Below, one piece after another: positions 55,909-64,000 of a stretch of DNA of 64,000 nucleotides (the first letter of the stretch is position 1; each line of letters opens with the position of its first letter). A program made the position numbers and the translations under genes. The DNA is from Takakia lepidozioides (lineage: Eukaryota > Streptophyta > Takakiopsida > Takakiales > Takakiaceae): NCBI GenBank assembly GCA_030704615.1, contig CM060733.1, positions 70,618,001 through 70,682,000 on the forward strand, in the 5' to 3' direction. The notes below the pieces were generated by a model. It saw only the letters and a list, made by a program, of their open reading frames with translations. It searched no databases and was not told the DNA's origin.

Positions 55909-57562
55909 GCGAATGCGGCGCCGCATTTCCGTTAAGTACCATCACGAAGCTACACATCCGTACTTGTTGGAAGAAAATGCGGCACCGCATTTCCGTTCCA
56001 CCTTCACATACCTTAGTTGTTGAACGGAAATACGGTGCCGCATTTCCGTCCCACAGCTCCATGTATGAGATTCAGAAGGGAAATGCGGCGCCGCATTTCC
56101 GTTCCCACTTCACATACGTTAGTTGATGAATGGAAATGCCGTGCCACATTTCCGTTCGGGAAAGTATAGAGGTCTCACCTGGACAGAAATGCGGTGTCGC
56201 ATTTCCGGTCTGGAAAGGTTGAAGGTCTCACATGGATGGAAATGCGGCAACACATTTCCGTAGCACAGCTCCAGGCCGAATATACAAAACGGAAATGCGG
56301 CGCCGCATTTCCGTTCGAGAATGTCGGAAGGTGCGACTCGAACGGAAATGCGGTGCCGCATTTCTGTACCCGTTGCGCACGATTTTCAGTCAGAATGGAA
56401 ATGCGGTACCGCATTTCCGTTCTGTAGAGTATTAACGTCTGACGCTGGCGGAAATGCCTTCCCGCATTTTCGTTCCACAGCTCCATGCCTCACATACAAA
56501 ACGGAAATGCGGTGCCGCATTTCCGTTTTGGAATGTCGGATGGTGGGACTCCGACGGAAATGCGGTACCGCATTTCAATTCCGATGTTTCAGGATATTTC
56601 ATCAGAACGGAAATGCGGTGCCGCATTTCCCTTTTAAATCTAATACATTCCGTTCTGGAATGTTGGGAGGTGCGACTCGGATGGAAATGCGCTGCCGCAT
56701 TTCAGTTCCGATGGTTCACGATTTTCAGTCAGAACGGAAATGCGGTACCGCATTTCCGTTCTGGAATGATGGTAGGTGCGACTCGGATGGAAATACGTTG
56801 CCGCATTTCAGTTCCGATGGTTCACGATTTTCAGTCAGAACGGAAATGCGGTGCCGCATTTCCGTTCTGGAATGATGGTAGGTGCGACTCGGATGGAAAT
56901 ACGGTGCCGCATTTCAGTTCAGATAGTTCACGATTTTCAGTCAGAACGGAAATGCGGTGCCGCATTTCCGTTCTGGATAGTGTGAATGTCTCAACCGGTC
57001 GGAATTGCGCTGTATGAAGCTGTCGGAATCTTACTCGGCTCCAGGCATCAGATACAAAATGGAAATGCGGCGCCGCATTTCCTTTATGGAATGTCGAAAA
57101 GTGCGACTCGGACGGAAATGCGGTGCCGCATTTCTGTTCCCGTTGTTCATAATTCTCAATCAGAACGGAAATGCGGTACCGCATTTCCGTTCTCGAGAGT
57201 ATGAATGTCTTTTAAGGACGGAAATGTGCTGCAGCATTTCTATCCCTCAGCTCCATGCATCAGATACAAAATGGAAATGCGGCGCCGCATTTCCGTTCTG
57301 GAATGTCGAAAAGTGCGACTCGGACGGAAATGCGGTGCCGCATTTCTGTTCCCGTTGTTCATAAATCTCAATCAGAACGGAAATGCGGTACCGCATTTCC
57401 GTTCCACCTTCACATACCGTGCTTGCTGGATGGAAATGCGTTACCGCATTTCCGTTCTGGAGAGTATAAAGGTTTCCCCCGGACGGAAACTCGGTGCCGC
57501 ATTTCCGTCGCTCTGTTGCATGACCAAGATGCAATACGGAAATGCGGCGCCGTATTTCCGTC
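55909..57562. repeat. Palindrome array 2 (about 30 copies, 53 bp period)
   Basis: About 30 copies of GGAAATGCGGYRCCGCATTT start at, for example, 56,291, 56,343, 56,397, 56,502, 56,555, 56,608, 56,737, 56,842, 56,948, 57,061, 57,114, 57,168, 57,273, 57,326, 57,380 and 57,538. Most neighbouring starts are 50-56 bp apart, commonly 53. The two central bases are nearly always a pyrimidine-purine step (CG, TG, TA or CA). Spacers are related to each other and form higher-order units. The array lies between the divergent 5' ends of the ParB-MTase gene and the transposase gene. Confidence 0.97.
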
Positions 57563-57988
57563 CACCAGCAATCGACAGAATCACTCGGGACGGGAAATCT
57601 GGAACCTCAATGGGTTGCATTGTTCCGAAACAACACAATTGCGGCCAGTCTTGATGAGCACAACTTGGTTGTCTGACCGTTTTAACCAGCAGTCCTGGCA
57701 CTTGTCAGTGCGAACGTTCCTGTCTGCACCGAGAATACTGCTGGATCCACCCTCAGGAGAAACTGTCAGGAGATGTTATTTCGTCGCCGAATCGGCCATC
57801 ATTGTCCTACTCACTGGCTATGGAATCAAACCTCCCACCTTCATGCATGTAGCTTGAAACAATACTTTCCACTTCAATGTGCGACTTCCAATTGTCGATG
57901 GACTCCGCAGATCCACTTAGATGGTGCCTGTGAGCCTTGGTCTGTCGCTATACTGAACCTCGCACTTGCCAACTCCGTGCGGTGTTCG

Positions 57989-60900
57989 ATGGCTCCGAAT
58001 TCCTACGCTATAGTTTGCTGTCCTCCGCAACTTGGGAGAGCCTGGATCCCAAACGAGGGAGGACTTTGCAGAGTGACTGAAACTTACCTTTGTTCCAAAT
58101 TCAAGCTCAAACCGGGCACAGTTTATTTGGAAGAAGAAAGGAAGGATGTTCCTGGACAGGTTGACGAGACCATTGTCGTGCTAGGTAACGACGGAGGTTG
58201 CGGAATCGAATGGCACGTTCCCCCGTCAGACACCATCCTGTACCGAGCTGTGGGAATGCCCATTCCCTTTCCGAATCAGTCGCTGCCCACACCATCCACA
58301 AAGGAGTCCGGAAACCGAGAGGCGGCCACTGCCAACAGAGAGGTATGCAACGATAATCATTCCCGACCTGGACCGTCAAGACCCTCCATAGCTTCTCGTG
58401 TGGACGTATTCGACATTTCCGACGAGGAAGATGATTGCATTGAGGTACCCATGTCCTCCACACGGTCGTTCAAATCCGGCATGGACGTCTCTGTAGGTGC
58501 TACGCATGTGCCCTCGAGCATAACTCCAACCCGGTCCATTGTGCAGCTCCTACGACAACATCACCTCGATGGTTCTCGCTCCGAGCTGGCTGCTCTCGAC
58601 TATGCCAAATTCCCAGTCAGAAAGGTAACTTTTCTGCCTCCCGAAGTCGATGGCAATGTCATCTTCGAGTTTCCACCTGTTTCTTCGTCAAAGAAAGCCT
58701 CCGGGATGTTAACAGACATGGATCGAAAGCATGACGGACACCCCTGGTGTGTGACGAAGACCAGTAGCACGAAAATTGCTGATGGTGTTCGTGTACGATA
58801 TGTCCTCTGTGCGGGGAAGCTGAGGTGCCTCAATCCCACCTGCTTCCACTTTCTCTCCAAAGGAGGGCGGAGAAACGAGACGGATTGGACTGGCACAACG
58901 CATCATCCATTCATTGTCTCCAGCCAAGCTCCTGCGGGTTCTTTCAAGTGTGCACATTGCAAAGAACCACCGACGTGCATGTCCATGTGCAGAGCCAAGC
59001 AATATTACGTAATCCATTTGCTCCCGGACTTGACTAGAGCTTGCATACACGTTGGGGTCCACTGCCACCCCTTGGCGAGAGGCAACATGCGTGAGGCTGT
59101 GCAGGAAGCACACGACATCATAAAAGAGGAGGTGAAATTGAGCCCCGGAGCCAGACCAAAGCAGATTCAGCTGAAGGCAGCCCACAAGATTGCTCTTGGC
59201 AAAATCATGTCTGAAGATGGTTCCGACCGAGAGCCCTTGACCGAAGACGAGATGCGTGACCTCTTGGAGTCCGTCTCGCACGTTTGTAGTCCGAATGTGC
59301 GGAATCACATCGTATCTTGCAAGCAGGAGTTCGGCAGGGGGTCGGACATGTACTCAATCCTGGAGGTGAAACGAATGACTGGATATGACTACATCCAAGG
59401 TAGCAGGTTTCCAGGGCAAGGCAGCGAATCCGATCGTTGTTACATTTTCAAAATGTCGACGTGTGGGCCTGGGAGTGGAGTCGACTTGGTCACTCGCATG
59501 ACAACTGGAAACTTGTCGAATGCTTGGGTGATGTTTGATCACATCAAGCGAATTACAAACCATCAGTGGGTGACTATGGGTGCGCATGTTTATGACTATC
59601 ACTCCAAGAGGCTCATGACGATTGCAATCTGCGAGATGAAAGGGGAGGACACACAGTCCGAGATGCATCTGTGGGAGGGCATAAACGAGCAGATGGCAAG
59701 GGCGGGATTGCCAGAGCCCAATTTCAGGGGATTCATGGCAGACAACGCTCAGGCCAACTGGGCAGCGGTGCGGCGTGTGTACGGTGAGGACCCCAATGTT
59801 CCAATGGAGGGGAAAGAGAGATCCTGTGGATTCCATTGGATGCAGAGTCTATCCCACTACACTACCAAATTTGTTGCTAGCTCATTCCAGGCTGAACACC
59901 GTGTCCTTTGTACGGCGTGGAAGGATGCACCCACATTTGATGACGCGGAGGTTAAGTTTGCTATCATCGAGGCTTGGTGGAACACGTCAGGTGCAGTGGA
60001 GACAACCAATCTGGGAGCATTGCACAGCTGGTTGGGGTGGTGGCATTTTCGGTATCGACAGTTCGGACAGTACATGCGGGAGGTAGGCTGCTGTCAATTT
60101 CGTTCATTTGTCTTTCTGTTACGGACATTTCGATTGGTCCCTCACCGTTGTTTGTGTCCTTCTAGGAGCGGTGCTTGGATTCCGACACGGACATGCCGAA
60201 CACGAAATCGGTCCACTCCTCCTGGCGAGCGTCTTCTGCCGCACATCTGGTGGACGTAGTGACGGCCACAACGGAGGACATCGACAGAGCAATCATGCAG
60301 CAAGCCACGTACTACAAGTTCCTGAGCGGCAAACAATGGGGCTTTGGGCCGGACAGGGAGGAATTGTTGGTACGAACAGCTTCGAGGTCCAAGAATCCAG
60401 TGAAATGGGCGACAGCATTGCGAGAGAAGATCAAAGGGACGCCTCTGCACCGCAGAGGTGAACACCTAGAGGGGGACGTCCGGACTCGCCCTGTCAGGCG
60501 GAGGATTGAAGAGGAACCCGGGTGCGAAGAGGATTCCTGGAGATCCGACAGGAACATTCGGACAGCACCTCGAGGTCCCGTCATGTTGCCGCACAATGTG
60601 TCTTCCAGCAGTGGAAGCCCAAGAAATTCCAGATCGCCGTCGCCTTCAACCGGGGATTTCGTGCAACAAATTCCCACCGCTCCCTTGCCCCACATTCCGC
60701 CCGCTGTTATGCAGTATGGCCAAGCCATTGTGGAGACGACTGTGTCTGCCTCACAGTGGAGAATTGCTCGCACAAAGCCGTCGTTTCGAGGAAGGTGTTC
60801 CGCAATTCGTGTGGATACACGGCAACGTTGTTTAGAGATGATAAGGAGGAATCCAGATGGGGCTGTCCCTGCTCCTACTTTTACAGGAAGATTTGTCCAT

Positions 60901-61587
60901 GCAAAGTTTGCGGAGGCGACAACCACCCAGTTCTGGTTCTGCAGGCACGACATTATGACTTGCGTGTATGGAAAGCCCAAGTACGGCATACAGACAATGC
61001 CAGAGGCTCCCCCGGTGTGGCCGGTGGAACCAGGCTGCGATCTGAGTCAGGTTGAGGCCGACGCCCTTACCGCCGCAGGATTTCGGATGGTGCAGCGCAC
61101 TGACGTCCCCAGACAACCATTTCCGCTTCCACAGCCTCCACCACCGACCCCTGTGAGAGCAAGAACAATGGGACACGACAGCTCTAAGCATCCTACACAC
61201 CGTTGGGGGAAACCGAAGAGGCGGCGACCTCCCTCAAAAGTGAACGAGACAAGGATGGGGAATGCACTTCGGATGAACTGTACAATCCAGAGCTCGACAG
61301 AAGTGCCCCCACCAGGATTCGGGCGTGTGTATCAGATGGCCACGGCGGGCTCAGCTGTTCGCAATGAGGTGTACACCATCACCATTTCAGAATTACCCAC
61401 CTGCAATTGCACCGACTTCCAGATCATGGCGAACAAGGGGGCATCATACTGCCCTTGCAAGCATTTGTACTACGTGTACCTAAAGAGACTCCGTTGTAAT
61501 TCCACAACTCATCACTTCATACATGCACCAGGGTTGAGCCCCCAGGAGGTTCACACTCTTCTGAATATGGATCCAGGGGACCAGTGA
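57989..61587 (+). CDS. MULE-like transposase with SWIM zinc finger
   Basis: Two exons, 57,989-60,082 and 60,166-61,587, join in phase (GAG/GTAGGC...TTCTAG/GAGCGG), giving about 1,170 residues from the ATG at 57,989. An upstream in-frame ATG at 57,773 adds 72 less convincing residues. Parts: an N-terminal region; a Cys/His-rich segment (CLNPTCFHF, FKCAHCKEPPTC, HVGVHCHP) like the zinc region before MULE transposase cores; the DDE-type core with HVYDYHSKRLMTIAICEMKG and GFMADNAQANWAAVRRVYG (second acidic residue), then CGFHWMQSL (the C..H motif of MULE-type transposases); and a C-terminal SWIM finger CNCTDF...CPCKHLYYVYLKRL. It would cut and paste the element by binding its ends. No lesion was seen. 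A fragment of a relative lies at 27,206-28,494. Confidence 0.82.
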
Positions 61588-61837
61588 GCTTGGCTTGCGG
61601 TCCACATACAATGGTACGCCCATCCTTTTCGGATAGTAGAACTGTACTGCTGCCAGTACCTCAGACTCTGGCCACACAAAGGTCCGACATATGTCTTGCC
61701 TACCAGTAACCTGTTTTGATCGAACTAAGATATTACTATATCGTTCACTTGTTTCCACGTGCATGTATTTTTGTATGTTGGAGGGTTCATGTTTTTCTGC
61801 TTTCCGAAAACTTGCTCTCCTCATTCGACCTCCGACA

Positions 61838-61960
61838 AGGAAATGCGGCGCCGAATTTCCAAGTATCGTCGTAGGTACCCCCAGAGGCGGCCTTCGCCAA
61901 CACCAAACCGCTCCGAAATTTCGCACGTGCGAACCCTAATGCGGCACCCTATTTCCCAGT
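61838..61960. repeat. Two solitary palindrome copies downstream of the transposase
   Basis: GGAAATGCGGCGCCGAATTT near 61,840 and a decayed TAATGCGGCACCCTATTTC near 61,938. Same motif as the arrays. Confidence 0.8.
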
Positions 61961-61961
61961 T

Positions 61962-62438
61962 CAGTTGCAAACCTTTCCCGCCGAATACCCGAAGAAGACA
62001 GAATTGTGAAGTACTGCAGACTGTATTGGTGCAGACTCCATTGGTTCAATCGCGGCAAAAGGGTCAGCTTCATTCCAATGTTAAGGCATGTAAAACCGCG
62101 GAATACTCTATACAGGCCAGTATGCGACGTCCTTTTGCAGTGGTATACTGGATTTCCCGTTGCACGGTCACTTATTTCCATGAGCGGATCTATAAAACCA
62201 TGAGCGGACTTGTTACTGACGACATATCTTCGCCGCATTACATGATCTGGAACGTCCAAAAACGGCAAGGTCAAATAAAAAACTATTATTTTAATACTTG
62301 TTTAATCTGCCGCATTTCCAAATTTGGAGGAGTCCGCTCATGAAATCCGCGTATCTTAGACTTCGGCTCACCGCTCATGCGGCTCATGCGGCTCATGGCT
62401 CATGGCTCATGGTTTCTGCTCATGAAATAGTAAACCTC
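61962..62438 (+). repeat. Right terminal region of the transposon
   Basis: About 475 bp shared with 36,801-37,252. It contains inverted CATGAGCGG/CCGCTCATG words (near 62,178, 62,200, 62,334 and 62,370), direct repeats GCGGCTCATGCGGCTCATGG, and a palindrome half-site TGCCGCATTTCC near 62,308. It ends GCTCATGAAATAGTAAACCTC at 62,438. These repeats are plausible transposase-binding sites. Confidence 0.88.
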
Positions 62439-62446
62439 GTGTGGGA
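62439..62446. repeat. Target-site duplication GTGTGGGA (right)
   Basis: Exact copy of 47,727-47,734. Confidence 0.85.
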
Positions 62447-62582
62447 AGTGCATTTACATCCTGGAATGCTAAGAAAGTCTCAGACACATTCTGTACATTT
62501 GCATGCTTCCTTCATGGGTATGCTGAGCATGTGAATGCATAGAAATGCTGAAGATGTGGCGTCATAGTGAGGAGGTGCTTAC

Positions 62583-62747
62583 AGATGGTGATTTTGCCAG
62601 CGACGGCCGTTTCTGGGGAAGCGAGGGTGCAGGAGCTGGGTGGCGAAGAATATCTTCGCTAGAATCGCCAGTGTGCTCACCCGCAGGGACACACAACAAA
62701 TCCTCCTCCTCGTCTTTGTCTACATATTGTCGTGCCTCGTCGGCCAT
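62583..62747 (-). CDS. First exon of the CACTA-associated gene
   Basis: An ATG at 62,747 opens 55 codons (MADEARQYVDKDEEEDLL, then LRHPAPAPSLPQKRPSLAK) to a donor TCT/GTAAGC at 62,583. It is acidic, then Pro/Ser-rich. The exon ends in phase 0, matching the phase 0 start of the En/Spm-type exon at 47,091. Without the 14.7 kb insertion the intron would be about 0.8 kb. Confidence 0.6.
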
Positions 62748-63355
62748 TGTTTCTAGCCTTCCACTGCGTCTGGGTGGTCCCGTGGGTAGTGGAGGTCGAC
62801 GGCAAGCATGCTTTGGTTTCGGAGCAAGAAGCCTGCAATCCTCGCCCCATGAAGAAATTAACCAATCCCGCTCTCTTCATGGTGCGCCATGATAGTGTGG
62901 AGACAGGCGTCGCCTCACAACCATCATTCTGTGTACTTAGCAATGCAATCCCAACACTGGGAATGTAGAAAAAACTCGTAAACCCAAAAGACAAGGATGC
63001 GGGCAATTTCAGGCTAAACCGTAGACCTCTCACATTTTTAAAAAAAAACCCTAATGACAAGCCCCTGCAATGCGATGTCTGACAACCCCAAACTAAAGTA
63101 TTCGGGTCAGTTGAGCACTCCGGTTGAGGTGGAATGCTCTCCTGCGAGATTTAGGCCACAACACTAGGGTGAGCCGCCTCTCAGTATACTCACAGTGGGT
63201 GCGAACCAAACAACTCCACCTCAAACCTCTTTGTTGCGAGCAATGCAGGTCTCCCTTAGCTTCTCATACGCAGTCAGAGGACCGCACGGGGAGGGCGTGA
63301 CCATGGCAGTCTGACATCAGCTGCAAAGACCCTTGCACACCCCTGTGTAAGTACA
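62748..63355. other. Intergenic region between divergent starts
   Basis: Sequence between the minus-strand ATG at 62,747 and the plus-strand ATG at 63,356. No coding domain seen. A bidirectional promoter of the CACTA-like element is plausible. Confidence 0.4.
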
Positions 63356-63667
63356 ATGTATACAACGAGAGCGGGGTTTTGGCTAACAGCTCAACGACTC
63401 CGTGTGCGCAGGAAAGATGAGAAACTGTGGCGACTAGAGGAGGCGCATGCCATTGCACAAGGGCACCGCAAAATATTGTGCAACTGCAAAATATGCCATG
63501 GAGGGATCTCGCAGTTTCTACCAATGGCCAAAAAACACCTAACAAAGTATGGGAGGGACCCAAACCTTCGACAGTGTACAGTCCCGGTACACCTTGCACG
63601 ACGCACGCACTCTGACATGCTCGCAGCACGCCGCGCATGTCCGCATTTTGGACAGTCGTGGGAGTGA
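63356..63667 (+). CDS. N-terminal piece resembling the TNP2 transposase-associated domain
   Basis: The ATG at 63,356 opens 103 codons: LEEAHAIAQGHRKILCNCKI, CHGG, then AKKHLTKYGRDPNLR. The C-x-C-x2-C cluster followed by a HL..YGR helix resembles the transposase-associated domain at the start of plant CACTA TNP2 transposases (CPC..C ... HL...GF). The frame stops at 63,667. The catalytic part is not visible before the window ends, so this is a first exon or a fragment. It is divergent from the minus-strand gene, as in some CACTA elements. Confidence 0.4.
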   Translation: MYTTRAGFWLTAQRLRVRRKDEKLWRLEEAHAIAQGHRKILCNCKICHGGISQFLPMAKKHLTKYGRDPNLRQCTVPVHLARRTHSDMLAARRACPHFGQSWE

Positions 63668-63678
63668 CTGGAGTCCGA

Positions 63679-63880
63679 ACTACGTGTCGTTCTTCCGTTG
63701 GATGTATTGGAGTCATGGAGTCGTAGTGATGGAGTCATGTAGTCGGTAGTGCGTCAGAGTAGTCATGTCCATGACTTCATGACCGTGGATCATGGACATT
63801 TCAACTACGTGGTGTTCTTCCATTGGTTGTACTGGAGTCATGTAGTCAGGGTCATGACTACATGGTCGTTGTTGACTGCC
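63679..63880. repeat. Direct repeat with GTCATG(T)AGTC words
   Basis: ACTACGTGtcGTTCTTCC and what follows, to TGGAGTCATG, recurs 125 bp later (63,679 and 63,804) with few changes. Between and after lie several ATGGAGTC / CATGTAGTC / CATGACTACATG words. It could be subterminal sequence of the CACTA-like element. Confidence 0.6.
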
Positions 63881-64000
63881 ATGTGTGAAGGCAATATGCA
63901 TTTTGGGCTTTTGGCAGTTTGTTGCCATGTGTCATGCCTTCAACGCACTGCCCACTTGGGCATATTTGTTGAGAGCTTTCACTTTGTTGGTCTGTGCAGA

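Larger units (their letters stand above)
47735..62438 (+). mobile_element. 14.7 kb DNA transposon with SWIM transposase, ParB-MTase gene and palindrome arrays
   Basis: Left end: GGGGGCTGCTATTTCATGAG, then CCATGAGCCATGAGCAG. Right end (reverse complement): GAGGTTTACTATTTCATGAG, then CAGAAACCATGAGCCATGAG. The shared core CTATTTCATGAGC, the repeated CATGAGC/CATGAGCGG words inside both ends and the 8 bp duplication GTGTGGGA define one insertion of 14,704 bp. The orphan copy at 36,801-37,252 diverges at the same right boundary. Contents, left to right: a broken minus-strand coding region, palindrome array 1, the ParB-MTase gene (-), palindrome array 2, and the transposase gene (+). Array 2 lies between the divergent starts of the two large genes, where a shared promoter is expected. 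The insertion lies in the first intron of the CACTA-associated gene. Confidence 0.88.

Noticed and set aside
55909-57562. CRISPR array (regularly spaced palindromic repeats)
   Set aside because: Spacers are related to one another and form higher-order repeats, no cas genes are present, and the context is a eukaryotic transposon.
56119-57857. Long open frames over array 2 as a repetitive protein gene
   Set aside because: Same cause as in array 1: no start or splice context, and mirrored frames on the opposite strand.

Overview
The window reads as a piece of a large, repeat-rich nuclear genome from the plant lineage. The grounds are multi-exon genes with GT-AG introns, an RWP-RK transcription-factor gene, plant-type Ty3/gypsy retroelements (one with a chromodomain and a tRNA-iMet primer site), CACTA/En-Spm style termini and proteins, and a SWIM-type transposase family that I associate with algal and bryophyte-grade streptophytes. 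A charophyte such as Chara is possible, but the sequence alone does not settle the species. I saw no tRNA, rRNA or prokaryotic operon.

Layout. 0-0.5 kb: decayed gypsy protease fragment. 0.6-1.7 kb: 3' exons of an amino-methyltransferase-like gene. 2-6.5 kb: decayed gypsy element (+). 7.2-16.3 kb: island of host-like exons, namely an RWP-RK gene (-), an RPA-interacting-protein-like piece (+), a DUF4091-like exon (+), unassigned exons (+) and a broken HECT-like gene (-). 17-22.5 kb: noncoding repeats, two copies of a ~370 bp repeat, and an array of GCGACCGCC hairpins. 22.5-27.1 kb: 3'-truncated gypsy element (-). 27.2-28.5 kb: fragment of a SWIM transposase. 28.9-35.9 kb: complete, very young chromovirus (-) inserted with a CCTCA target duplication into an older CACTA-like end. 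36.8-37.25 kb: orphan right end of the large transposon family. 38.2-40.4 kb: broken unknown genes. From 40.49 kb: a second CACTA-like end, followed by a minus-strand gene whose exons (En/Spm-type domain, FCP1/NIF-like domain) run back to an ATG at 62,747. LINE fragments and a 14.7 kb transposon sit in its introns.

The centrepiece is that transposon at 47,735-62,438. It has matching inverted ends (CTATTTCATGAGC), repeated CATGAGC-type subterminal motifs and an 8 bp target duplication (GTGTGGGA). It carries (i) a MULE-like SWIM transposase (+), (ii) a large multi-exon gene (-) with a ParB/Srx-like domain followed by an N4/N6-type DNA-methyltransferase-like domain, (iii) a broken third coding region, and (iv) two arrays, about 45 copies by eye, of the 18 bp palindrome AAATGCGGYRCCGCATTT. 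Copies in the larger array are spaced about 53 bp apart. I saw the palindrome nowhere outside this element. The element therefore combines a transposase, a ParB-methyltransferase protein and a dense set of candidate binding sites. My inference, untested, is a self-encoded chromatin, anti-silencing or partition-like system, comparable in logic to VANDAL/VANC elements of Arabidopsis or to ParB/parS.

Several genes show frameshifts. Some may be decay and some may be indel errors in a draft assembly; the sequence alone cannot separate these.
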